Source: Oxytricha trifallax
Lineage: Eukaryota > Ciliophora > Spirotrichea > Sporadotrichida > Oxytrichidae
Reading direction: 5' to 3'
Length of the DNA stretch: 64,000 bases
Assembly (NCBI GenBank): GCA_000711775.1
Contig: ARYC01001459.1
Coordinates: 35,501 to 99,500, forward strand
This document shows positions 43,091 through 53,871 of this stretch, one piece after another. Position 1 is the stretch's first letter; each line of letters begins with the position of its first letter. The notes below the pieces were generated by a model. That model was not told the origin of the DNA. It saw only the letters and a program-made list of their open reading frames with translations, and searched no databases. The translations under genes were made by a program, and so were the position numbers.

Positions 43091-43289
43091 GATTCATTAT
43101 TATAAATAATATTAGAATTATCTTTGTTAAATTAAATCAAATTTTTGTAAAAACAAAGTACTAAGAAATTAAATCGATTTTAAGATTAAAAGATTTTTTC
43201 TTATAATTTTTTTAAAACTATTTAAATTGAATAATACCTTTTTAATGAAATTAAAAATAAAAATCATTATAAATAAATTTAATTTAATT

Positions 43290-43600
43290 CAAGAGTATTT
43301 GACCAACCCAAAGTTCATCCCAGACAAAATCCGCAAAGCCTCTGAAGCGGCCGAAGGTATATGCAAATGGGTAATTGCTATCTGCAAGTACGACGTGATT
43401 GCTAAGGAAATCCGCCCAAAGCGATAAGCTCTAGGTGAGGCCTAAGAAAAACTTGAGATCGTCCTTCGACAGCTCCAAGAGAAAGAGGCCGAGCTTTAAA
43501 AGATCATAGACAAGAAGAACAAACTTGAGGAGGAGTTTAAGAATCAAAATATGAGAAGCAAAATCTCATCATGCAGCGAGATGATTTATTAGCGTATCAT
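43290..43600 (+). CDS. Dynein microtubule-binding domain end and stalk coiled coil 2 (array B)
   Basis: Reads YLTNPKFIPDKIRKASEAAE, then GICKWVIAICKYDVIAKEIR and PKRQALGEAQEKLEIVLRQL into a coiled coil. It matches 'YxxNPxFxPExVxKxSxAAxxLCxWVxAMxxYxxVxKxVxPKRxxLxxAExxL'. It ends at CAGCGAGATGA (43574-43584), repeated at 20686-20696 in array Z. Confidence 0.92.
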
Positions 43601-43657
43601 TTTAATGAATAATTAGGACATTTAACAGTTTGATGATTCAAAACTATAAATATTGTT

Positions 43658-44049
43658 TGAATATATTTGATTTTGGAAAATAATTATAATTAAATTAATA
43701 AAATGTTGAATTTGTGGCAGTTAACCTAGGCAATATGGTACTTGTTCGATAGAGAATTCAAAATTAGCTGGACTTTACTAATAGCGGTACCCCTCTATTT
43801 CATCCCTGAAGTGAGATAACTCGACTTAATTATAACATTATAAACAGCAAAACAAATCACAAAAATTAAAGTCGAGTTATCTCCTTCAGGGATGCGATAG
43901 AAGGGTACCGCCAATAGGAAAGTCCAGCTAATTTTGAATTCTCTATCTAACAAGTACCATATTTTCTAGGTTTCAAGAAATTTAACTGCCACAAATAGCA
44001 TTTTATTAATTTAATAATTTATTTCCCAAATCAAATGTATTCCTACAAT
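43658..44049. repeat. Foldback element P2
   Basis: Imperfect palindrome of the same family and length as 15958-16353 (shared TGGTACTTGTTCGATA, GGTACC-containing centre, ends GTATTCCTACAAT or similar). Inserted between the CC2 and AAA5 blocks of array B. Confidence 0.85.
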
Positions 44050-44477
44050 AATTACTTGATCTAATTTAATCTTAAAACATGAATTATTTGGAATTCACAT
44101 GCAGTAATTTAATTTTTCTAAAGAAAATATTAGTTAATCACGATTGGAGGCTCATCATTTCAGCATAAGACATTTTAATAGAATTATTTGTTATTATAAG
44201 ATACTATCGGATCACCTGGTACAATCCAATAATGGCAGCTTAAGGGACTACCCTTTGATAACGTGTCAATCGATAACATGATAATTATAGAAGAATCGAG
44301 AGACAAATGGCCATTGATTATTAATACATAATTTTAAACCATTATTTTTTTATACTTAAAATTATTTTTAAATTAAAAATGTTTAGTTTTATTAGGTGTA
44401 TTTTACTTTTAAAGAAATACACAGCAAATACTCTAATTTATAATGATATTTTTTTTTTAAATTCTTCTAAAAATTAA

Positions 44478-44850
44478 ATGACAACTAGGTTGAGTATAAT
44501 TTGAATTTATCTTCTACATGGTGTCAAACCTCTAAAACCCTTATTTTACTCCTGAGATACAAAATAAAACTAGAATACTTAACTTCTCAGTTACTAAGGA
44601 GGGTCTGGAGCAGCAACTATTATTGAGCATAATTACAATTATAATTAAATTTAAACGGAGATTTTCAATTATATTTATGAATATTGTCAATCGTGTGCAA
44701 GAATGAAAGTGAAAGAGATGAAATGGAAAGGGAAAAGATTCAAAGGCAAAACGTGGAGTTCAAATATCAAAAGAGGCAAATTGAAGACCAAATATTGCTC
44801 TAGCTCTCTCAGTCTGGCTAAGACATATTGGATGACGACATTTCGAATAA
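44478..44850 (+). pseudogene. Dynein AAA5 blocks with frameshift (array B)
   Basis: Copy of the AAA5 NDNQVEYDQNF...EGLEQQLL block with one T missing after the Asn-Gln-Val-Glu-Tyr codons, relative to array Z, so the NPHFTPE and INFSVT motifs fall in another frame. About 44680-44850 continues NESERDEMEREKIQRQNVEF, then LSQSGQDILDDDI, and breaks off before VNSLNESK. Decayed and truncated. Confidence 0.82.
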
Positions 44851-45129
44851 ATTAGTTGAGTTTAATAAATTTTTCTATCATAGACTATAATATGCCCTTT
44901 ATAATACTTAAATAATCATCTAAACAATAGTATTCAAGCACTTAAAATTTTTTAGCTATTTTTATTAAATATTTTATAATATGGTAGAAAGTTTTCTTGC
45001 TTGATTATGGGAAAACCCAAATGTTTCAATTTTTATTGATAATTACAAAAATATGGATTATTTTTCAATTTTATCTGTATATAAACGCTTATATATTTCA
45101 AATAATATAAATATACTAATAATCATTGA

Positions 45130-45300
45130 GGTGTAAGCGGTCATGGAGCTAGTTCTATAGGACAATCAGTGGCATTTAACCATTTTAATTTATAATTATT
45201 TATTTTTATGAATAATTCCATAGTTAGATTTATATTTTTTTACTAATTAAATGGCTCAGAAGAATGAAGAAGAGCGTCTGAGAATTCATAACGATTCATA
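45130..45300 (+). CDS. Probable dynein block MAQKNEEERLRI (array B)
   Basis: MAQKNEEERLRIHND at about 45250-45298 is a partial copy of the islands at 3239-3335 and 24033-24145. The SDTGSQAGI part is not recognisable. Function unassigned. Confidence 0.4.
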
Positions 45301-45314
45301 GTATATATAAATAA

Positions 45315-45940
45315 TTGGCTATGGGGTCAAACACATCCCCCCCCTAATGTATACTTTTCTTTTTGTAGTCTGATAGAGTTTTTAACGCTGAGTAATAGTA
45401 GCTAATGTACTATGTGTTTGCGATCAATAGTTCTTGAGTTATGACCCGAAATAAGTTCACTTTTTATATATATAAAATTATAGTAAAAATTATAAAAAAT
45501 TTTTATTTTTCATAAAATCTATTTTTATTTAAAATTGTCAATTAGGCTACTTATCCACGAATTTTATAAAAAAATTATTAATTTTATTTAGTTTATCAAA
45601 AAATATTGTAATTAATTATTTCTCTTTTCTTCCAAGAATGTGAAATAGATTAATTACAATATTTTTTGATAAACTAAATAAAATTATTAATTTTTTATAA
45701 AATTCGTGCATAAGTAGCCGAATTGAATAAAAATAGATTTTATGAAAAATTAAAAATTTTTTATAATTTTTACTATAATTTTATATATAAAAAGTGAACT
45801 TATTTCGGATCATAACTCAAAAACTATTGATCGCACACACATAGTACATTAACTACAATTACTCAGCGTCAAAAACTCTATCAGACTACAAAAAGAAAGT
45901 ATACATTAGGGGGGGGGGATGTGTTTGACCCCATAGCCAA
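45315..45940. repeat. Foldback element P7
   Basis: 626-bp near-perfect palindrome, centre about 45625. Ends TTGGCTATGGGGTCAAACAC followed by a C8-9 run and TAATGTATAC, with a G9 run in the complement. No coding sequence. In array B, just before the AAA6 blocks. Confidence 0.9.
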
Positions 45941-46114
45941 ATAATTAATTAATAGGAAATTTTCTATTTTTTAATGGATTATAATAACTTAGCCTCACAA
46001 AGATTATTAGATAATAGGAGTGATTTTGAAGTTGAAGAGAGACAAAAAATTAGTTTCGTAATCTTACTTTATAAATCTGGCAATAAATTTTACAATTTAT
46101 TTATTATACAATTT

Positions 46115-46187
46115 AAAAACCTTACCAGAAGAAATCGAGAAGAATCCTGTAGCTTGGAAGAATTTCATAAAGTAATGAAACTACCTT
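46115..46187 (+). CDS. Dynein AAA6 lid block (array B)
   Basis: Reads LPEEIEKNPVAWKNFIKQ, matching 'LSxxIExNPxxWKxWxxS' between AAA6 and the following helices. The longer open frame that covers it (45974-46237) is a different frame. Confidence 0.65.
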
Positions 46188-46344
46188 ATAGGGTTAAAAT
46201 ATTTATATCTATTTCTATAAAATACAGATTTATATAACATTGGGCACAACCATAAATTTAAAAATCGTTTAATTAAAATGAAAAGCATATAAATAATTAA
46301 AAAACAAGTATATTCTAAATTTTTTAATGATTGATTTATTGATT

Positions 46345-46408
46345 CTATGGAACAAATCAAGAAATTTAATGAGGAAAAGAACAGACTCCCATAATCAGTG
46401 TCTCTAGG
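46345..46408 (+). CDS. Dynein AAA6 mini-block EEKNRLPQSVSLG (array B)
   Basis: Reads SMEQIKKFNEEKNRLPQSVS then LG. TGAGGAAAAGAA (46370-46381) recurs in array A at 2768-2779 and TCTAGG (46403-46408) at 2733-2738 (both complements). Array A lacks exactly the QSVSLG residues. Confidence 0.85.
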
Positions 46409-46524
46409 TATAAAATAGGATAAAAAGTAAAATAAATAATAAGTTAAATTTAACTGTATGGTGGCTAGATTATTTTGTAAAATTTTCATTAAAAAGCCAG
46501 CTTAAAACCAGAGTTTTAATAAAT

Positions 46525-46942
46525 ATTGTAGGAATACATTTGATTTGGGAAAATTATTAATAAATTAAATTAATTAAAATTAAATTCGTGGCAGTTAACT
46601 ATCTGGAAACCTAGACAACATGGTACTTGTTCGATAGAGAATTCAAAATCAGCTGGACTTTACTATTGGCGGTACCCTCTATCACATCCCTGGAGCGAGA
46701 TAAATCGATTTTAATTTTTGGTGATTTGTTTAGTTGATTTTAATGCCAAATTAAAATCGTTTTATTTCGCTCCAGGGATGCGAGAGAGGGGTACCGCCAA
46801 TAGTAATGTCTAGCTGATTTTGAATTCTATATCGAACAAGTACCACATTGTCTAGGTTTCCAGAAAGTTAACAGCCACGAATTTAATTTTAATTAATTTA
46901 ATTTATTAATAATTTTCCCAAATCAAATGTATTCCTACAATA
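46525..46942. repeat. Foldback element P3
   Basis: Third member of the P1/P2 family. Ends ATTGTAGGAATACATTTGAT and complement; inner CTCTATCACATCCCTGGAGC. About 418 bp, no coding sequence. Confidence 0.88.
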
Positions 46943-47159
46943 ATAGAAATATTTTATATTAAAAAAAGGATAAATGACAAATCTTAAGTGAAAATAATCA
47001 TAAGATCCAATGAAGTAACAACTCGACACATGTTTCTATATGTCTGATGATTAATTATTAATTAGAATAATTATAAAACTCAATTAAGCTTACAAGCGAG
47101 CCATTAAAATTTAAAATCATAACTTATAAGATCTTATAACCAGATTGATTCTTCCAAAA

Positions 47160-47560
47160 CAGAGAAAGAATTTTTCAATTCAAATAGCAAGCCTGATCAA
47201 TGGAAAAAATTTACCTTGCTCTTTCATTCTTAATTTTTTTAATAATTTTAAAAATATAATATTTGTTTCATTCTTCCATGATATTAAGATATAGAAGAAG
47301 ATACGGATCTCTCAGTTGAAAATTTATATTATGATTTCAATGACTAATATAAAAATTATACTTGCGATAACTTCACTTGATGATTGAGACTAATAATATT
47401 ATTATATATAAGGATTATTAAATAAATGAATAGTCTAAGAAAAGTGTTTAGAGTTATAGAACTGAAGAATTCTCAAAATGTCTCGTCTGCAATATAATTT
47501 TAGATAATAAGTAGACTACTTTGAGTATATTAGAAATTTGCCTGACGAGGAATCGCCTAT
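47160..47560 (+). pseudogene. Decayed dynein AAA6/C-terminal blocks (array B)
   Basis: KPDQWKK is readable near 47190. The HGIVRERIRYRSLGWN segment is present only as degenerate sequence (47270-47340). The VTDDWDRR motif is absent. YFEYIRNLPDEESP (47520-47560) is intact and is interrupted by element III. Confidence 0.75.
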
Positions 47561-48560
47561 GATTAAAAACCCCAAAACCCCATAATGGGTTTCATATGTA
47601 TTTTGATTGACATGGGTAATGTTGGGATTAGGGTTTCTTTGGGCTAAGAAGCATAATTTTCATTCTAATTTTATTAGTAAAAAATATTTTATAGAGAAAA
47701 CTTATTCTACAGTATGTGTAAAGATGGTTATGTATATATGTTTTGAGAACGTTTTAAGGAAATATTAAATTTAATAACATTACTTTCATTGTTTTTCAAC
47801 TTTTCATAAACTAAACGATCAATTTTATCAATCATTTTTGAGAAACAAAACATATAATTCTTTATTAATTTATGACATTAAAGCAAAATTTATTTTGAAA
47901 AATTAAGGTATTATAATTAATTACTTTTACTTTATGCAAAAAATATAGTTTTCGAATAGTCATCAGAGCCTATATTTAACAGATTTTAAAAATTTTTCTT
48001 GCATAAGTGAATAAAATATTGTAAATATTGGATAAATGAGAGATTTTTAGATAATTATTTATACATTTTATCCATTTATTTAGCTTAAATGACTATAAAT
48101 ATGTGTCAATTTATAATATTGTTTTTCTGGAATCACTTTTTGATATAGAACCTATTAAATATAGGTATCTTATACGAGGTCAATTAGAATTTCTATTATG
48201 GAGAAGGATATTGAAATTATAAACAAGTTACAGATATGGATTTACCTTTTTTACATTAAGTTTCCATTAAAAATCCCCTAATTAATCAATAATCTAATTA
48301 GGAGGACCTCCTAATAGAATAAATTAAAATAGGAGGTAATAATTAAGTTTAAAACCATTAAGACTGCTTAAAAATTAAAATAAAAAAATGATTATACACC
48401 TAATTAAGTTAAAAATTAATTTGAAGGACCTCCTAAAATAACAAAACTTTATTGGAAGTATATTAAATATGAAAATAAGCAAGTCTAAATCTGGAATTTG
48501 AAATTTTTATGAAAAAGCACTACTTTAATAAACTAAACAAACCATTAAGAGAATTGAAGA

Positions 48561-49866
48561 TTATTACTAAAATAGATTTGAATTAGGAAAATTAGATAAA
48601 TAAATAGAAATCTTTTTAATTAATAATTATAACTGCCACTAATTTGACATGCTTATAGATAAAATTTGGTCATAAGTACTTACCGTTATGTTTTAAATTT
48701 TATTGGGCATCTGTCCATTTAGAATAGAGAGATTTCTTTTTTCTTAAATGTCATTTGACCGGTTTGACCAGTTTGATCGATTTGACCGGAGGTTTTTTTA
48801 GTCAAATTCACCGGATTTAGAAATAATTGTGATTGATTGATTTATTAATTAATTTAATATTAAAATAATTATTATAATTAGTGATTTGACCGATTTGACC
48901 TATTTGACCGATTTAACTTAGTTATTTTGTGGTCAAATTCTGAAAAGTGTAATATGTAATATATATTAAAACGATTAAAATTAAAAACATCAGGAGCAGT
49001 AATGGAAGGAATGCGGACCTCAGTAAATGCATCGTAGAAATTGATAGATTTGCTTTCTAATAGGATACCGTTTGTGGCATGAACCTTAAGGAAAGCGTTA
49101 TAAGAGTCTTCGGTGTTCAAGAAACAATAGATGTAATCTCCAATCTTGGTAAGAGTAGTAATTGACTCTGATGCAGTTCTTGAGAGACTGATAGTAGTGA
49201 ACCAAAGTGGAATGGCGACATCGTTTAAGTTCATGAGATAGGCATCATCAGTGTTTAGGTAGGGATATTGCATGAAATCAACATCTTGTTGAAGACTACC
49301 GGCAATATAGATTTGAGCGCAGTAAGTAAGGCCACACACTAAGTCTACTCTATCACTTTAATCAGTGGTACAAGTTGTAAGCTCTACAGAGTGCGGAGGA
49401 AGCAGAGAGGTCCGCATTCCTTCCATTACTGCTCCTGATGTTTTTATTTTAATCGGTTTTAATATATATTACATATTACACTTTTCAGAATTTGACCACA
49501 AAATAACTAAGTTAAATCGGTCAAATAGGTCAAATCGGTCAAATCACTAATTATAATAATTATTTTAATATTAAATTAATTAATAAATCAATCAATCACA
49601 ATTATTTCTAAATCCGGTGAATTTGACTAAAAAAACCTCCGGTCAAATCGATCAAACTGGTCAAACCGGTCAAATGACATTTAAGAAAAAAGAAATCTCT
49701 CTATTCTAAATGGACAGATGCCCAATAAAATTTAAAACATAACGGTAAGTACTTATGACCAAATTTTATCTATAAGCATGTCAAATTAGTGGCAGTTATA
49801 ATTATTAATTAAAAAGATTTCTATTTATTTATCTAATTTTCCTAATTCAAATCTATTTTAGTAATA
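48561..49866. repeat. Foldback P9 inside element III
   Basis: Arms about 48561-49021 and 49407-49866 are near-perfect inverted repeats with GGTTTGACCGGTTTGACC-type reiterations. The loop 49022-49406 is GC-rich and coding-like. The innermost part of the arms (about 35 bp) is itself part of the coding fragment. Confidence 0.9.
48975..49339 (-). pseudogene. Unidentified gene fragment in the P9 loop
   Basis: Open reading of about 120 residues of good composition: YCAQIYIAGSLQQDVDF, YLNTDDAYLMNLNDVAIPLW, FTTISLSRTASESITTLTKI, GDYIYCFLNTEDSYNAFLKV and ATNGILLESKSINFYDAF. The repeated 'D.Y.Y......F.K....G' layout suggests a propeller-type surface protein, but I do not recognise a named family. The frame then runs into the arm and terminates in repeats (NRSNRSN), so the fragment is not a complete gene. 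Confidence 0.5.
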
Positions 49867-50064
49867 CTTAAAAGTTCAATTAAAATAGTTGATTATATCA
49901 ATTTTTAAGTGTCCATAATTTTACCAAATAAGTTACATATAAAACTCACACAAAATATAAAGAAACAATTTAATTAGTAATCAAAATTTCAATCATCCCC
50001 AAAGAAACCTTACCCAAATCATTCAGAACACATATTAAACTCATTAAGGGGTTTTGGGGTTTTA

Positions 50065-50450
50065 ATTGTGGGATTGAATGAAAATGCCAATAAATATAGA
50101 AATATAATTATTAATAATAATCTTAATTTAAATTATTGTGAGTATCACATTTGCAATCAATGAAGCTACTTCAATTATTGGGGACATTTTGAGCATTTCC
50201 AAGAACTCAAGTTAAATACTTATTATTAATGGCAATTGAGATGATATATAAAATTAGAGAGCACTTCAAGATTTAGTAAGTGGAGAAGAATTACCCATTC
50301 AGATACGACGAGTCCATGAACTCGGTTCTGCTATAAGAACTTGCGAGATTCTTACACTAATTGAGGTTGTGAAATCCTCACTCGAAATTCTCATTAAGAC
50401 TTTGGAGGGTAAGCTCTTTATGAACTCAGAAATTGAATGCATGCTTTTGG
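50065..50450 (+). CDS. Dynein C-terminal blocks after element III (array B)
   Basis: ATTGTGGGATTGAATGAAAATGC reads IVGLNENAN and continues the interrupted exon (family: xFGLHxNANI). About 50145-50215 reads FAINEATSIIGDILSISKNS. About 50255-50450 reads IREHFKIQQVEKNYPFRYDE, then SMNSVLLQELARF, with a frame change afterwards. The last block is a weaker copy of 24571-24796 and lacks its pointers. Confidence 0.8.
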
Positions 50451-51304
50451 TTAAAATTTATTAAAATATTTGTTTAAAATTATAAAAAATCTATTCTAAA
50501 AAATATAAAAAAAATCTATTCTAAAAATATATAAAAATTCTTAATAAAGAACTTATTCATTTAACATTAATTTACTAATTCATAGATTATATATCAATTA
50601 AATATGCATGAGAAATATGATTTATTGTTTAAAACATATATTAATTTTTACCTATTCTAAAATTATAATTGGGTTACAATTGAAAAGAAATTTATCTTTA
50701 AGTTTACTATAATTTAATAAATAATCAATATTTTAATTGAAATTATAATTATTATATAATATAATTAAAATTATCTTAAAATAATTAATTGAGAATTAAA
50801 ATGGGATAATATTATGGAATTCTTGTTGTGTGAAAGAATAATAACTCTACTTAATAAAATTAAAAATATCTTTCTTAATATCTTAAGAAATCATTATTTT
50901 TAATAGATTAATGGCATCTTTCTTCCTTCAACAATATCTCTTAGGCCTTCACCGTCATAACTGAGATTAATTTTATTCAACTAGCAAAATATTAAAATTA
51001 TTATATTGGAATAAATAATGAAATAATGAAATTTATTATATTTATTTTGGAACACTTATAACATAAATAATTTAGTTTTCTTGATAAAAAGAGCTCATAC
51101 TAAATTTTTAGATATAAAATATTTCAAATGAATTAAAATTATTATTTAGTTGAATTAAGCAGATATTTTTTTAAATTAAAAAATACAATTTAATATGTAA
51201 ATATGTGTTGACTCTTAACACTAACTACCTCTTCACACTACTGAGCTTAATTTTTTCTTTAATTCAATCTATTTGCCTCTAGATCTTATTACTACTCATA
51301 AAAC
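50451..51304. other. AT-rich spacer
   Basis: Nothing recognised between the end of array B and TBE copy 2. Confidence 0.6.
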
Positions 51305-51388
51305 ATTCAAAACCCCAAAAACCCTTAATGAGGTTTATAAGTGCTTTGATTTGTAGGGAATTTGTTAGGGGTTGGGGTTATTAATTAA

Positions 51389-52452
51389 ATGCGAGACTTA
51401 AATTATAAGCTTTTGGGGTATATTTATGATGAAGTATATATAGATTTAGTGTTTAAACTGCGTTATGGATGTGATATGTATAGTGAATAAGTCAAACCAG
51501 TACTGAACTATAAGTCTATTGCACTGCTCTTAAAGCGTAGTCCATCAACTGTTCGCTCTCATTGCTTGAATGCTATGTAATTAAAGCAATATAAGCTGAA
51601 ATCTTAGCCTAAGAGGAAGTCAAAGTTTCTATAGAAGCATATTGACTATTTTATTAATGAAGAAACTTTGAAGTATTGGGCTCACTTCTCTCTCGACTAA
51701 CGAGCTACTATGCTTCACCGCCAGTTCCCTGAGTTGAAGATATCTGCTTAGTCTATAGCAAACATTTATAAACGAAACGGTATCTCTTACAAAGGTGCGA
51801 ATCGTATCAAGAGAGTAATTGATTTCACTTTGCCATTTTACGACAACAACTTAAATTATTTTTATAATTAAATGCAGAGAGCCTAATAGAATAATATTAA
51901 GTTTATTCAAGCTGATGAGGCTATGTTTACATTCAACACTTTCATCTAGAAGTCTTGGTATAAAGACATAGCAACATAGAAGTATATGGCTAGAAAGTCA
52001 AGGTATAAACAATGGCAATTCTTGGAGGTACTAGCGAGGATGCTGGTTTAGAAACTTATGTTATTCATCCTCGCTCTATTAAGACAGAGCAGTATATAAA
52101 GTTCTTAGAACAGCTGAGAGAGAAGTATCCTGAATAAGAGATTAAACTGTTTGTTGATAATCTTTCTGTTCATAAGACTAAAGATACAAGGAAGAGTTAT
52201 GAAAAACTTAGAATAACGGCAGTGCTCAACGTACCTTACAGTCCATAGTTTAATGGAATTGAGTTCTACTCGGGTATATTAAAAAGTCATTATAAGAAAC
52301 TGCTGCTATACCATCTAATGCATGACCTACCTATCGATACAGTAGACTTTATTAAAAGCTCAGCGAAGTGAGTAGATAATTTGTTGGCTTAAAAGTGTGC
52401 TAACAAAGGGAGAGTGAATTTATATAAATAAGTTTTGTAGTTAAGTTAATGA
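51389..52452 (+). pseudogene. TBE 42-kD transposase, copy 2
   Basis: Starts MRDLNYKLLGYIYDEVYIDL. Contains KRSPSTVRSHCL, ADEAMF, LFVDNLSVHKT and YSPQFNGIEFYSG. Lesions: one base missing near 51962 (SWYK to HSN), which shifts the frame before the second Asp; TGA in place of AGA near 52366; and W to S after the catalytic Glu. Start ATG and the first half are intact, complementary to copy 1. Confidence 0.9.
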
Positions 52453-52665
52453 ATATATAAGTCACATTTAAAATTCTTTAGAGGGAGCTGGCTTCTCTTT
52501 CTTTTCTTCTACTTCTTGCTTCCTCCTCCTAAGTTTCTTCTCTTGCTGCCAGCTCCAGCATCTATTTTCATTGACTCTGGAGACTAAATATTTGAATAAA
52601 GCTCTTGCTAACTTCATACTTTGTCTGCGACTTTCGCTCTCTGTGAAGCTTGCTCTATTCCTTCA

Positions 52666-53246
52666 TCAAGAAGATGCCAGTACCAGATTTTTCTTCAGAG
52701 TTAAGCTACAATTCTTACTTGAAATATAAGGGTGCTTCTGCAACTCTGATAGCCAACTCTCACTTATCTTGATCCCTTGTTTGTCTTTATCTTCTAAAGA
52801 GATGCTGTACCTTTTCTTATGACATTCTTGAATAATTTCTTTCAAGTAATCACCTTAAATTGTTGCAAGTATGCCAAAGAAATAATTTCTTTCAGGTAGT
52901 TTATTTGACAACTTCTTCTTAGTAGGCAGGTACTGCGAAACCTCTGGGTCATTCATAGCGTTATTATATAAGTTTGTCACTGAAATCTCTGGATAGTTTG
53001 GAATCTCTGCAAACTTTACATCTTAAGTTTTCAATGCTTTCTTCTCTTCGCAGAGTATAGCTCTTAGAAATTAAATTTTAGTACCTTCCATCGTTGGCAG
53101 GAACAAGCCAAATCCATAATCAATATTAGCTACTATGAATTCATTACCTTGCTGTACCAGGTAGCGATGCAAATCCTCCTTGCTTCTAAATCTTTGAATT
53201 AATTCTTGTGCTTGACTCTTTTTATTGCATCATTCATTGACTCCAT
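52666..53246 (-). pseudogene. TBE 22-kD protein, copy 2, frameshifted
   Basis: Same gene as 33956-34537. One base is missing near codon 11 (GTGCAAGC to GTCAAGC), so the frame is lost shortly after the start. The remainder is well conserved, including the final TGA. Confidence 0.85.
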
Positions 53247-53455
53247 CTTGTTAACAGATCTAAGAAATGATATTCAAATTTAACTTTATTGATTTCAATT
53301 ATTTACCTCTTTACAACTTACTATTAAATATGGGCATCCTATAGGAGGTCAACCTACAAGAAGGATATGGAGAAGGTTTTGAGAACTGGTTTCAAACTTG
53401 AGAGATTGATATCAATTTCTACTGTTATAGTTCCATATTTTTTAATTTAAATTGG

Positions 53456-53620
53456 TACGTACTTAATTAGGAGCAACTCTTAAAATGCTAGTACTTAATT
53501 AGGGGCATTTAATTAAAGCTAGTACTTAATTAGGAGCACCCTAATTTTAATCATAAAATTACAAAATACCTCCTAAAGCAGTACGTACTTAATTAGGTGC
53601 CCCTCTTAAATCGGTACGTA
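53456..53620. repeat. Internal ACTTAATTAGG repeats of TBE copy 2
   Basis: Four degenerate copies of TACTTAATTAGGAGC, as at 34745-34905. Confidence 0.7.
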
Positions 53621-53871
53621 CTATAATCAATTTATTATTAAAAGTAAAAATGGTTACTTCCTCACCCATATTAGAGCTGGATCGTCTCTTAACACTCATA
53701 ATTCTTCTCTAATACTCTAAGAACTTCCCTTGAAACTTGAAGGCTTGGAGAGCACTCGTATAAGCTCTCAGTTATAGAGGCAGTTTTATAATTATAAATT
53801 CAAATTTAAATATGAGCGCTAAAACATTTTAAGAAAAACAACAGCACTTCCATCAAACTAAATGAGACTAA

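Larger units (their letters stand above)
47565..50064. mobile_element. Element III: 2.5-kb element with C4A4 ends inserted in a dynein exon
   Basis: The ends AAAAACCCCAAAACCCC and complement are flanked by ATT (47562-47564, 50065-50067). Subterminal inverted repeats include AATGTTGGGATTAGGGTTTC-like sequence. Interior: AT-rich left half (48130-48500) with CTAATTAGGAGGACCTCC motifs also present in element IV, and a 1.3-kb foldback (48561-49866) carrying a gene fragment. No TBE ORF. Confidence 0.88.

Noticed and set aside
46181-46489. Minus-strand ORF of 102 codons with hydrophobic stretches
   Set aside because: Opposite to the dynein AAA6 mini-block at 46345-46408; the hydrophobicity comes from AT-rich DNA.
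48878-49339. A complete 153-codon gene on the minus strand
   Set aside because: The C-terminal third runs through the inverted-repeat arm into NRSNRSN reiterations; only the loop part looks like real protein.
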